Positions 25,735-35,123 of a DNA stretch of 64,000 nt are shown here, in pieces. The first letter of the stretch is position 1; each line of letters starts with the position of its first letter. The translations under genes and the position numbers were made by a program. Origin of the DNA: Pseudoduganella umbonata (GTDB lineage: Bacteria; Pseudomonadota; Gammaproteobacteria; Burkholderiales; Burkholderiaceae_D). The DNA is taken from the NCBI RefSeq assembly GCF_014192225.1, contig NZ_JACHXS010000014.1, positions 1 to 64,000 of the forward strand, read 5' to 3'. Under the pieces are notes generated by a model. That model saw only the letters and a list, made by a program, of their open reading frames with translations. It ran no database searches and was not told the DNA's origin.

Positions 25735-28700
25735 TTACAGCACCTCGAAGCTGGTCGACATGACTCCCATCAGCGCAACCTTTTCCGGCGAATCGGCGAA
25801 GGCCAGCAGCATGTCGCCCCGGTCGACCTGGCCGTTCGCCATCAGCTCGGTCCAGAAGCGCACCTCGTCCGGCGCCGCGTCGCGATGCATGCCGCCCAGG
25901 TACAACGCTTCGGTGAATGCCAGGTCGCTCGACGCGCCATGCAGGGCAGCGCTTTCCCTGCTGGCCACGAAGGCATCGGCGATCGCCATGATCGACATGC
26001 CCGCTTCATGCGCGCCGATCCAGTAGTTCAGGCCCGCTTCCTCCGGCGCCCGGTCGAACAATACACTGTACAGCCGCACGATCGCCGCCACGTCGGTGGC
26101 CCTGAATTCCACCTCGGCGGGCATTTCCAGCTTTTCCGCGGAACTGGCGAAGCCCAGCGCCACGTCTGCCCGCGTCACGCCGCGCGCCAGATGGCCGAGC
26201 CAGAACGCCATGCCGTCGCTGTCGGCCTCCCGGTCGAGTGCATTCCGGTACAGCCGGCTGACGAATGCGGCATCGTCCAGTGCGGCGTTGGCGCCGGCTT
26301 GCCCGTACAGCGCCTGCGCGACCTGCGACAGGCTGGCGCCCTGCTCCACCATGCGCTCCATCGTGTCCACGGTGGCCACGCTGGCCTGCGCGCCGGTCAG
26401 TGCTTCGACCACGCGCGCCGCCGTACCGGCAACCGACATGTCCGCACCGGTAAAGCGCAGCGTTTCCACGTTGCCGACGATGTCGGTGCCATCGCTGCCG
26501 CCGCCGCTGTGCGTCATCACGAGCTCTCCGTCAACCACGCGCACGATGTAGTCGGCCCGGCCGTTGCCCGCCAGTTGCACGATATCGTTGCCGCTGCCGC
26601 CGTCGATCGTGTCGTTGTCCTGGCCGCCGAAGACGAGATCGTCGCCCTCGTCGCCGGACACGATGTCCTTGCCGGCGGCGCCGCCGACGATATCGTTGCC
26701 GGCACCGCCATGCACGACGTCGTCGCCCGCACCCAGCATGATTGCCTGCGCGGCACTGTCCCCCCAGACGACCTGGGCTCCGGCGTCGCTGACGATCCAC
26801 GCGGCACCCATCACCACCGCGAATTCCACGTCGTGCAATGCAACGCTGGAACCGGCCGGCAAGCCACAGGCATCGATGACCAGGGCCGTCGGCACGTGTC
26901 CCGCGGCGGCGGCCGCGCCGGAAATCACCAGCGTTCCCGGAGCGGCATTTGCCGCGGCGGTCGGCACGAGGGTTTGCACCAGCAGCGGTGTCGCATCCTC
27001 CAGGGTGCCGACGTAGTTGCTGCCGGCCCCGGTCAGTCGCGCCTGGTCGGCCGAACCGTCCACGGTGTGCGCGCGGATTTCGCTGACCAGATCCGCCACC
27101 GATGCCGCCGCCGATGCCGGCCGCGCCGCGCCGCTGGCCTCCAGGCCGAAGCCCAGCGGCAGCTGCGCGGTCAGCAGGCTGGTGCCGGCCGCGTCCTTCA
27201 CCAGCGGGATGTCGGCCATGTCCCTGTCGCCCACCTGCTCGACGCGCGTCGGCATCACGACCGGGATCGTCACGACCTGCGACACCGATCCGTCGCCGTT
27301 GGTGACGGTGACGACCCGGACCACTACGCCATCGATCGTGTCGCCGCCCGATGGCGGCGGATCGACCGGCGGAGGGTTCAGGACCGGCGGCGTGGTGTTC
27401 AGGACCGGCGTTGCCGCCAGCAGCGCGGCATCGTTGCCGGCCGTATCCTGGATCGCGGCGGCATCGTTGCCGCCGGTCGGGTCTTCGTAGCCAACCGTCA
27501 CCGGCTGGTCATGCTGCACCGCGCTGGCAAGGGTCAGCGTGACCGTGCCGGCAGCGGCGTCGACGACCACCGCCGAAACGGCCACGGCCCTGCCGGCCGC
27601 CATCACCGTGAACGCACCGGCTGCCGGACCATGTGCCGCGTCGAGCTGGCCGGCCTCGTCGTACGACAGTACCAGCGTGCGGCCGTTGACGGTGGCGCCC
27701 GTGAATACCGGGGCACTGGTATCGGGTACGCTGCCGTCGACCAGCACGCCGCCCAGCGGCGGCACGCGGCCGGCAATGGCCAGCGTCGCGTCGTTGCCGG
27801 CCGCATCGCGAATCGTGCTGCCGTTCAGGGACAGGCCGGTGATGGCGATGCCGTCCGCGTCGCTGTCGCCCGCCTGCACCGTGTAGCGGTACGTCAGCGT
27901 ATTGCCGCTGCTGGACACCAGCGTTGCGCTGCGCGCAGTACCGCCCACCGTCAGGCCCAGCGTGCTGCCGCCGCCACTGACGATTACCGCTTCATCGAAC
28001 GTCACCGTGAACTCCATCTGCCCGCCGACGGCGTATGTACCGTTCGCCGGCGCCCCCACGGCGGCCACCGATGGGGCCTGCGTATCGCCAGGACCGGGTA
28101 CCGTCGTATCGACCAGCACGCCGCCCAGCGATGGCACGTGCCCGGCGAGCGACAGCGCGGCGTCGTTGCCGGCCGTGTCGCGGAGCGTGGTGCCGTTCAG
28201 GGACAGACCCGTGATGGCGATGCCATCCGCGTCGCTGTCTCCCGCCTGCACCGTGTAGCGGTACGTCAGCATATTGCCGCCGCTCGACATCAAGGTCGCG
28301 TTGCGTGCGGTGCCGCCGATCGTCAGGCCCAGCGTGCTGCCGCCGCCGCTGACACTGAGCGCCTCGTCGAAGGCAATAGTGAAATCGAGGTGTGCGCCGA
28401 CCCCGTAATTGCCGCCCGGCGGCGCCGTGACGACCGTCACCGACGGCGCCTGCGTGTCGACCAGGATGCCCGCGGTCGACGGCAGGTGCCCGGCCAGCGA
28501 CAGCACGGCATCGTTGCCCGCCGCATCGCGGATTGTTGTGCCGTTCAGGGACAGGCCGGTGATGGCGATGCCGTCCGCATCGTTGTCGCCCGCCTGCACC
28601 GTGTACAGGTACGTCAGCGTATTGCCGCTGCTGGACACCAGCGTTGCGCTGCGCGCAGTGCCGCCTACCGTCAAGCCCAGCGTGCTGCCGCCGCCGCTGA

Positions 28701-31700
28701 CATTGACAGCCTCGTCGAAGGCGACGGTAAAGCCCAGCGTCTCGCCGGCACGGTATGTGTCGGCCGCGGGAGCGATGACGCTTGCCACCGATGGGGCCTG
28801 CGTATCGCCAGGACCGGGTACCGTCGTATCGACCAGCACGCCGCCCAGCGATGGCACGTGCCCGGCGAGCGACAGCGCGGCATCGTTGCCGGCCGCGTCG
28901 CGGAGCGTGCTGCCGTTCAGGGACAGACCCGTGATGGCGATGCCATCCGCGTCGCTGTCTCCCGGCTGCACCGTGTAGCGGTACGTCAGCATATTGCCGC
29001 CGCTCGACATCAAGGTCGCGTTGCGTGCGGTGCCGCCGATCGTCAGGCCCAGCGTGCTACCGCCGCCGCTGACACTGAGCGCCTCGTCGAAGGCAACAGT
29101 GAAATCGAGGGACGCACCTACCCCGTACAGGCCGCCCGGCGGCGCCGTGACGATCGCCACCGACGGCGCCTGCGTATCGACCAGGATGCCCGCGGTCGAC
29201 GGCAGGTGCCCGGCCAGCGACAGTACGGCATCGTTGCCCGCCGCATCGCGGATTGTTGTGCCGTTCAGGGACAGGCCAGTGATGGCGATGCCGTCCGCAT
29301 CGTTGTCACCCGCTTGCACCGTATAGAGGTAAGTCAGCGTATTGCCGCTGCTGGAGAACAGCGTTGCGCTGCGTGCGGTACCGCCCACCGTCAAGCCCAG
29401 CGTGCTGCCGCCGCCGCTGACATTGACAGCCTCGTCGAAGGCGACGGTAAAGCTTAGCGTCTCGCCGGCACGGTACGTGTCGGCAACCGGAGCGATGACG
29501 CTTGCCACCGACGGGGCCTGCGTATCGCCAGGACCGGGTACCGTCGTATCGACCAGCACACCCCCAAGCGATGGCACGTGCCCGGCGAGCGACAGCGCGG
29601 CATCGTTGCCGACCGCGTCGCGGATCGTGCTGCCGTTCAGGGACAGGCCGGTGATGGCGATGCCGTCCGCGTCGCTGTCGCCTGCCTGCACCGTGTAGCG
29701 GTACGTCAGCGTATTGCCGCCGCTCGACATCAAGGTCGCGTTGCGTGCGGTGCCGCCGATCGTCAGGCCCAGCGTGCTGCCGCCGCCGCTGACACTGAGC
29801 GCCTCGTTGAAGGCAATAGTGAAATCGAGGGACGCACCTACCCCGTACAGGCCGCCCGGCGGCGCCGTGACGACCGTCACCGACGGCGCCTGCGTGTCGA
29901 CCAGGATGCCCGCGGTCGACGGCAGGTGTCCGGCCAGCGACAGTGCGGCATCGTTGCCGGCCGCATCGCGGATCGTGGTGCCGTTCAGGGACAGGCCGGT
30001 GATGGCGATGCCGTCCGCATCGTTGTCGCCCGCCTGCACCGTGTACAGGTACGTCAGCGTGTTGCCGCTGCTGGCGAACAGCGTTGCGCTGCGTGCGGTA
30101 CCACCCACCGTCAAGCCCAGCGTGCTGCCGCCGCCACTGACATTGACAGCCTCGTCGAAGGCGACGGTAAAGCCCAGCGTCTCGCCGGCACGGTATGTGT
30201 CGGCCGCCGGAGCGATGACGCCTGCCACCGACGGGGCCTGCGTATCGCCAGGACCGGGTACCGTCGTATCGACCAGTACGCCGCCCAGCGACGGCACGTG
30301 CCCGGCGAGCGACAGCGCGGCATCGTTGCCGGCCGCGTCGCGGATCGTGGTGCCGTTCAGGGACAGGCCGGTGATGGCGATGCCGTCCGCATCGCTGTCG
30401 CCTGCCTGCACCGTGTAGCGGTACGTCAGCATATTGCCGCCGCTCGACATCAAGGTCGCGTTGCGTGCGGTGCCGCCGATCGTCAGGCCCAGCGTGCTGC
30501 CGCCGCCGCTGACATTGACAGCCTCGTCGAAGGCAACAGTGAAATCGAGGGACGCACCTACCCCGTACAGGCCGCCCGGCGGCGCCGTGACGACCGTCAC
30601 CGACGGCGCCTGCGTGTCGACCAGGATGCCCGCGGTCGACGGCAGGTGCCCGGCCAGCGACAGCACGGCATCGTTGCCCGCCGCATCGCGGATTGTTGTG
30701 CCGTTCAGGGACAGACCGGTGATGGCGATGCCGTCCGCATCGTTGTCGCCCGCCTGCACCGTATAGAGGTACGTCAGCGTATTGCCGCTGCTGGAGAACA
30801 GCGTTGCGCTGCGCGCGGTGCCGCCCACCGTCAAGCCCAGCGTGCTGCCGCCGCCGCTGACGGTGACAGCCTCATCGAAGGCGACGGTAAAGCCCAGCGT
30901 CTCGCCGGCACGGTACGTGTCGGCCGCCGGAGCGATGACGCCTGCCACCGATGGGGCCTGCGTATCGACCAGCACGCCCACCAGCGGCGGCACGTGGCCG
31001 GCCAGGGCCAGCGTCGCATCGTTACCGGCCGTGTCGCGGATCGTGCTGCCATTCAGGGCGATGCCGGTGACGGCGATGCCGTCGGCGTCGCTGTCACCCG
31101 GCTGCACCGTGTAGGCATACGTGAGCGTTGCCGTGCCCGGCGCGGAAACGAGCGTGGCTTCACGCGCGGAGCCGCCGATCACCAGGCCAAGCACGCTGCC
31201 GCCGCCCTGCACGACGACATTCGAATCGAACGTCACCGTGAACACCAGCGTGTCGCCGGCCGCGTACGTGGCGGCGGCGGGCACGCCGATGGCGCTGGCC
31301 ACGACGGGAGCATCGGCATCGATCCGGATGTTGCCCGTGGCGGGTACCTGGCCCGTCAGCGTGAGGGTCGCGTCGTTGCCGGCCGCATCGCGGATCGTGC
31401 TCGTGCCCACTGCCAGCGCACCGACAGCAATGCCGTCCGCATCGTTGTCGCCGGCCTGCACCGTGTAGCGGTAAGTTACCGTGTTGCCGCTGCTGGACAG
31501 GAATGTCGCGCTGCGGGCCGTCCCGCCTATGGTCAGGGCCAGCGTGTTATCGGTGCCGGTAACGGTGACCGCCTCATCGAACGCCACGGTGAAATCGAGG
31601 TGCGTGCCGGCGGCATGCGTGCCATTCGAAGGTACCGTCACGCTGGCCACAGCTGGCGCCTGGGTATCCACTGTGATGCCGGCTGTCGATGGCACGGTCC

Positions 31701-34656
31701 CGGCCAGCGAAAGCGTGGCGTCGTTGCCGGCCGCATCGCGGATCGTGCTCGTGCCCAAGGCCAGCGCGCCGACATCGATACCGTCCGCATCGTTATCGCC
31801 GGCCTGCACCGTATAGCGGTAAGTCACCGTATTGCCGCTGCTGGACAGGAATGTCGCGCTGCGGGCCGTTCCGCCGATGGTCAGGGACAGCGTGTTATCG
31901 GTGCCGGTAACGGTGACCGCCTCATCGAACGCCACGGTGAAATCGAGGTGCGTGCCGGCGGCATGCGTACCGTTCGAAGGTACCGTCACGCCGGCCACAG
32001 CTGGCGCCTGGGTATCCACCGTGATGCCGGCTGTCGATGGCACCGTCCCGGCCAGCGACAGCGCGGCGTCGTTGCCGGCGGCATCGCGGATCGTACTCGT
32101 GCCCAGTGCCAGCGCACCGACAGCAATGCCGTCCGCATCGTTGTCGCCGGCCTGCACCGTGTAGCGGTAAGTTACCGTGTTGCCGCTGCTGGACAGGAAT
32201 GTCGCGCTGCGGGCCGTGGCGCCGATGGTCAGGGACAGCGTGTTATCGGTGCCGGTAACGGTGACCGCCTCATCGAACGCCACGGTGAAATCGAGGTGCG
32301 TGCCGGCGGCATGCGTACCGTTCGAAGGTACCGTCACGCCGGCCACGGCTGGCGCCTGGGTATCCACCGTGATGCCGGCGGTCGATGGCACGTTCCCGGC
32401 CAGCGACAGCGCGGCGTCGTTGTCGGCCGCGTCGCGGATCGTGCTCGTGCCCAGTGCCAGCGCGCCGACAGCGATACCGTCGGCATCGTTGTCGCCTGCC
32501 TGCACGGTGTAGCGGTAAGTCACCGTATTGCCGCTGCTGGACAGGAACGTCGCGCTGCGGGCCGTGCCGCCGATAGTCAGGGCCAGCGTGCCGTCGGTAC
32601 CGGTGACGGTGACTGCTTCGTCGAAGGCCACCGTGAAATCGAGGTGCGTGCCGGCGGCATGCGTGCCATTCGAAGGTACGGTAACGCCGGCCACTGCCGG
32701 CGCCTGCGCGTCCACCATGATGCCGGTGGTCGATGGCGCTTTTCCGACCAGCGACAGCGCGGCGTTGTTGCCGGCCGCATCGCGGATCGTGCTCGTGCCC
32801 AGGGCCAGCGCGCCGACAGAGATGCCGTCCGCATCGTTGTCGCCCGCCTGCACCGTGTAGCGGTAAGTCACCGTATTGCCGCTGCTGGACAGGAACGTCG
32901 CGCTGCGCGCCGTACCGCCGATGGTCAGGGCCAGCGTGCCGTCGGTACCGGTGACCGTGACCGCCTCGTCGAACGCCACTGTGAAATTGAGGTGCGTGCC
33001 GGCCGTATGCGTGCCATTCGAAGGTACGGTAACGCCGGTCACTGCGGGCGCCTGCGTATCCACCAGGATGCTGGCGGTCGATGGTACATGCCGGAACAGC
33101 GTCAGCGAAGCGTCATTGCCGACCGCGTCCCGGATCGTGCCGGTGCCTGCGGACAGCGCGCTGATGGCAATGCCGTTGGCATCGTTGTCGCCTGCCTGCA
33201 CGGTATACGTGTACGTGATCGAATTGGCGGTCGCCGAAACAAACGAGCCAAGGCGCACCGTGCCGCCGATGATCATGCTCAGCGAGCTGTCGGTACCCGT
33301 GACGGTCAAGTTCTCGTCGAAGGTGACGGTAAAGCTCAGCGTTTCCCCGGCACGATACGTGCCTGGCGCAGGAATGCCGATGTTGCCGGAAACGGAGGGT
33401 TCAGTACTGTCGACCAGCACGCCCGCAGTGCTGGCAACTCCTTGCAGCGCAAGCGCGGCATCGTTGCCGGCGGCATCTTTCAGCGTGCCGCCATTGGCCG
33501 ACAGGGCGCCAATCGTGATGCCGTCGCTGTCTGACTTGCCACCCGTCAGGGTGTGCCGGAAAACCAGCGCCGTGGTGCCGCTGCCGCTCACGTAATTTGC
33601 ATAGACGGTCTGGCTGCCGATGACCAGCGCGATACGCGGAGTGCCTCCGCCGGTATTGACGGTAACGGCTTCATCGAGCGTGACCGTGAACTGCAGCTGC
33701 CCACCCGCCGTATAGGTGCCCGCTACCGGTACCGCGACGGCAACGACCGCGGGTGCGACACTGTCGACCAGCACGCCGGAGGTGCTGTCCACGGCGTGCA
33801 GCGTGGGGTCGGCATCGTTGTCGGAGAGATCGCGAATCGTGCCGCCGTGCAGCGCCAGCGCCGTGACCGCAATACCGTCGGTATCTTGCAGGCCATTGAC
33901 GAGCGTGTAGCGGAACGTCAGCGTGGCGGTGCCGCTGCCGCCGGCGTACTCCGCCCGCACCGCCTGGCCGCCGATGACGAGGCCCAGTGCCGGCACCCCG
34001 CCGTTCGTGTCGACCATGACCGTTTCATCGAACGTGACGGTGAAGTCGAGGTGTTCTCCAGCGCCGTAGGTATCCGCTGCCGGCGCGCCGACCGCACTCA
34101 CAACCGGTGCAGTGGCATCCGGCGGAAGTTCGCCCAGTATCAGTTCGCCGGGGCCGATGGCGCTGAAGTTCGCTGCACCGGTGGCGTCGGCGGAATACGT
34201 GGTCACCACCAGCACGTAGGTGTGCCCGGCAACCAGCGCCATGTTCGGCAGTTGCGACAACCAGTTCACCGGATCGCCATTGTCATCCTTGAAGTCGATG
34301 TCTTCGTTCGCCGCAATGATATTGACAAGGGGATTCTGCGGATCGAAGGTGGTGTCATACAGCCAGATCTGCGTGTCATGGCGCAGATCCCCCACGCCGG
34401 CGTCGGTCCACAGGTCCACGGCGGAGTCCACGGTGAGCGTATAGGCGCCGCTGACGGTCGGCGTGAGGATCTGCGTCGTGTAACTGAAGAGTGCGGTTTG
34501 ATTGGTCTGGTCGACCGCGAGAATATCGGCCTCATACCAGATCTTGGAATAGCCGATGTCGTTGTCCTGGCCAGGAAAATCGCACGGCAGACGAGGACGG
34601 TTATATTGGTGCGTGCCGTCCAGGACGGCTTCGAACAGGGTCGTAACGGTACTCAT
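25735..34656 (-). CDS. Giant secreted repeat protein: Ig-like repeats, RTX block, DUF4214
   Basis: 2973 residues from the ATG at 34656 (GGGAAA before it; an ATG at 34707 is a less likely start). Residues 1-178 form a unique N-terminal domain (MSTVTTLFEAVLDGTH, ANFSAIGPGELILGELP) of the pre-peptidase/bacterial exported kind, without a Sec signal. Residues about 179-2312 contain 18 Ig-like repeats of 116-124 residues, each with FTVAFDEAV, TYRYTVQAGDNDADGI and IRDAAGNDA. One SwmB-like domain follows (2312-2419, LVLSYDEAGQLD), then a linker, glycine-rich RTX calcium-binding nonapeptides (about 2639-2699, GGAGNDIVGG, GGSGNDIV), and a C-terminal DUF4214 region (SRLYRNALDREADSDGMAFW). RTX plus DUF4214 suggests type I secretion and a role at the surface or in matrix. 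No type I secretion genes are in this window. Confidence 0.85.
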   Translation of the reverse strand: MSTVTTLFEAVLDGTHQYNRPRLPCDFPGQDNDIGYSKIWYEADILAVDQTNQTALFSYTTQILTPTVSGAYTLTVDSAVDLWTDAGVGDLRHDTQIWLYDTTFDPQNPLVNIIAANEDIDFKDDNGDPVNWLSQLPNMALVAGHTYVLVVTTYSADATGAANFSAIGPGELILGELPPDATAPVVSAVGAPAADTYGAGEHLDFTVTFDETVMVDTNGGVPALGLVIGGQAVRAEYAGGSGTATLTFRYTLVNGLQDTDGIAVTALALHGGTIRDLSDNDADPTLHAVDSTSGVLVDSVAPAVVAVAVPVAGTYTAGGQLQFTVTLDEAVTVNTGGGTPRIALVIGSQTVYANYVSGSGTTALVFRHTLTGGKSDSDGITIGALSANGGTLKDAAGNDAALALQGVASTAGVLVDSTEPSVSGNIGIPAPGTYRAGETLSFTVTFDENLTVTGTDSSLSMIIGGTVRLGSFVSATANSITYTYTVQAGDNDANGIAISALSAGTGTIRDAVGNDASLTLFRHVPSTASILVDTQAPAVTGVTVPSNGTHTAGTHLNFTVAFDEAVTVTGTDGTLALTIGGTARSATFLSSSGNTVTYRYTVQAGDNDADGISVGALALGTSTIRDAAGNNAALSLVGKAPSTTGIMVDAQAPAVAGVTVPSNGTHAAGTHLDFTVAFDEAVTVTGTDGTLALTIGGTARSATFLSSSGNTVTYRYTVQAGDNDADGIAVGALALGTSTIRDAADNDAALSLAGNVPSTAGITVDTQAPAVAGVTVPSNGTHAAGTHLDFTVAFDEAVTVTGTDNTLSLTIGATARSATFLSSSGNTVTYRYTVQAGDNDADGIAVGALALGTSTIRDAAGNDAALSLAGTVPSTAGITVDTQAPAVAGVTVPSNGTHAAGTHLDFTVAFDEAVTVTGTDNTLSLTIGGTARSATFLSSSGNTVTYRYTVQAGDNDADGIDVGALALGTSTIRDAAGNDATLSLAGTVPSTAGITVDTQAPAVASVTVPSNGTHAAGTHLDFTVAFDEAVTVTGTDNTLALTIGGTARSATFLSSSGNTVTYRYTVQAGDNDADGIAVGALAVGTSTIRDAAGNDATLTLTGQVPATGNIRIDADAPVVASAIGVPAAATYAAGDTLVFTVTFDSNVVVQGGGSVLGLVIGGSAREATLVSAPGTATLTYAYTVQPGDSDADGIAVTGIALNGSTIRDTAGNDATLALAGHVPPLVGVLVDTQAPSVAGVIAPAADTYRAGETLGFTVAFDEAVTVSGGGSTLGLTVGGTARSATLFSSSGNTLTYLYTVQAGDNDADGIAITGLSLNGTTIRDAAGNDAVLSLAGHLPSTAGILVDTQAPSVTVVTAPPGGLYGVGASLDFTVAFDEAVNVSGGGSTLGLTIGGTARNATLMSSGGNMLTYRYTVQAGDSDADGIAITGLSLNGTTIRDAAGNDAALSLAGHVPSLGGVLVDTTVPGPGDTQAPSVAGVIAPAADTYRAGETLGFTVAFDEAVNVSGGGSTLGLTVGGTARSATLFASSGNTLTYLYTVQAGDNDADGIAITGLSLNGTTIRDAAGNDAALSLAGHLPSTAGILVDTQAPSVTVVTAPPGGLYGVGASLDFTIAFNEALSVSGGGSTLGLTIGGTARNATLMSSGGNTLTYRYTVQAGDSDADGIAITGLSLNGSTIRDAVGNDAALSLAGHVPSLGGVLVDTTVPGPGDTQAPSVASVIAPVADTYRAGETLSFTVAFDEAVNVSGGGSTLGLTVGGTARSATLFSSSGNTLTYLYTVQAGDNDADGIAITGLSLNGTTIRDAAGNDAVLSLAGHLPSTAGILVDTQAPSVAIVTAPPGGLYGVGASLDFTVAFDEALSVSGGGSTLGLTIGGTARNATLMSSGGNMLTYRYTVQPGDSDADGIAITGLSLNGSTLRDAAGNDAALSLAGHVPSLGGVLVDTTVPGPGDTQAPSVASVIAPAADTYRAGETLGFTVAFDEAVNVSGGGSTLGLTVGGTARSATLVSSSGNTLTYLYTVQAGDNDADGIAITGLSLNGTTIRDAAGNDAVLSLAGHLPSTAGILVDTQAPSVTVVTAPPGGNYGVGAHLDFTIAFDEALSVSGGGSTLGLTIGGTARNATLMSSGGNMLTYRYTVQAGDSDADGIAITGLSLNGTTLRDTAGNDAALSLAGHVPSLGGVLVDTTVPGPGDTQAPSVAAVGAPANGTYAVGGQMEFTVTFDEAVIVSGGGSTLGLTVGGTARSATLVSSSGNTLTYRYTVQAGDSDADGIAITGLSLNGSTIRDAAGNDATLAIAGRVPPLGGVLVDGSVPDTSAPVFTGATVNGRTLVLSYDEAGQLDAAHGPAAGAFTVMAAGRAVAVSAVVVDAAAGTVTLTLASAVQHDQPVTVGYEDPTGGNDAAAIQDTAGNDAALLAATPVLNTTPPVLNPPPVDPPPSGGDTIDGVVVRVVTVTNGDGSVSQVVTIPVVMPTRVEQVGDRDMADIPLVKDAAGTSLLTAQLPLGFGLEASGAARPASAAASVADLVSEIRAHTVDGSADQARLTGAGSNYVGTLEDATPLLVQTLVPTAAANAAPGTLVISGAAAAAGHVPTALVIDACGLPAGSSVALHDVEFAVVMGAAWIVSDAGAQVVWGDSAAQAIMLGAGDDVVHGGAGNDIVGGAAGKDIVSGDEGDDLVFGGQDNDTIDGGSGNDIVQLAGNGRADYIVRVVDGELVMTHSGGGSDGTDIVGNVETLRFTGADMSVAGTAARVVEALTGAQASVATVDTMERMVEQGASLSQVAQALYGQAGANAALDDAAFVSRLYRNALDREADSDGMAFWLGHLARGVTRADVALGFASSAEKLEMPAEVEFRATDVAAIVRLYSVLFDRAPEEAGLNYWIGAHEAGMSIMAIADAFVASRESAALHGASSDLAFTEALYLGGMHRDAAPDEVRFWTELMANGQVDRGDMLLAFADSPEKVALMGVMSTSFEVL
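28080..30960 (-). repeat. Four tandem 720-bp units inside the giant gene
   Basis: Ig-like repeats 10-17 alternate between two types: one starting IAPAADTYRAGETLGF (116 residues) and one starting TAPPGGLYGVGASLDF plus a TVPGPGDTQ linker (124 residues). The pair is repeated four times with near-identical DNA, giving a period of 720 bases. Boundaries are approximate. Confidence 0.85.
31311..33050 (-). repeat. Five tandem 348-bp units inside the giant gene
   Basis: Ig-like repeats 4-8 are all of one type (VTVPSNGTHAAGTHLDFTVA, 116 residues) with near-identical DNA at a period of 348 bases. They differ from the 720-bp class in the strand after the FDEAV motif (VTGTDNTL against VSGGGSTL), so the two classes expanded independently. 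Boundaries are approximate. Confidence 0.85.
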
Positions 34657-34896
34657 CGCGATTTCCCAACAGTAATTTTTGGAATTCAAATGATGCCGGT
34701 GGGACATATCGCGCCTTTGCCCTGCGTCAAACATCGCCGAGAACGTGCGAAGGCAGTCGCGATGGAACGACAGAAACGAAGCGTTTCTTGCTGTTGGCGC
34801 AAAACACCGCCGTAACAGTTGTCGTTCATGCATGGGCGATATAAGGTCTCTTGCGCTTCCCTACAGGGCCTGCATCAGGAACGCCGGGATGACGCA
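34657..34896. other. 5' region of the giant gene
   Basis: No gene can be supported here. The 5' leader of the giant gene must start within it or just upstream. A GGCGATATAAGG segment near 34844-34855 is the most AT-rich stretch. I see no clear promoter pair for the minus strand. Confidence 0.3.
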
Positions 34897-34949
34897 AAAA
34901 GTTCCGCAATGAACTTCATATTGCTTTTAGGAACTTTTCATGCTAGTGT
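34897..34949 (+). promoter_or_regulatory. Palindrome overlapping a putative promoter of the GGDEF-EAL gene
   Basis: AAAAGTTCC (34897-34905) and GGAACTTTT (34930-34938) form a perfect 9-bp inverted repeat, with an inner GCAAT/ATTGC pair (34906-34910 and 34920-34924) and a third GAACTT copy in the loop. TTGCTT (34921-34926) with a 17-base spacer to TAGTGT (34944-34949) would be a sigma-70-like promoter reading toward 35124, with the right arm in the spacer, a good position for a repressor. Confidence 0.35.
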
Positions 34950-35123
34950 GGCGGGCTTGCTCCCGATCCGGCCCCACCCCTGCCCTTCCCAGTAGCACCG
35001 AGCAAACGGCCCCCCGCTGCGCCGTGCTTGCGGCTTCGTCACCGACCAGGCCGCCTCCTACAGTCCATTGAAGAATGTTGCGTGCGCCCCGGTGGCGCCG
35101 TCCAGCCATGAGGCAGCGATAAG

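Noticed and set aside
28080..33050. CRISPR-like regularly spaced repeats
   Set aside because: The periods of 348 and 720 bases are coding repeats of a protein; there are no short repeats with unique spacers and no cas genes.
25723..33534. Two very long plus-strand open frames (1244 and 1318 codons) with apparent repeats
   Set aside because: They are antisense to the giant Ig-like gene; the apparent repeats mirror its tandem units. The real protein shows Ig-like, RTX and DUF4214 domains.
34927..35109. A 60-codon minus-strand open frame before the PAS-GGDEF-EAL gene
   Set aside because: No ribosome binding site, no domain, and it overlaps the promoter-like palindrome.
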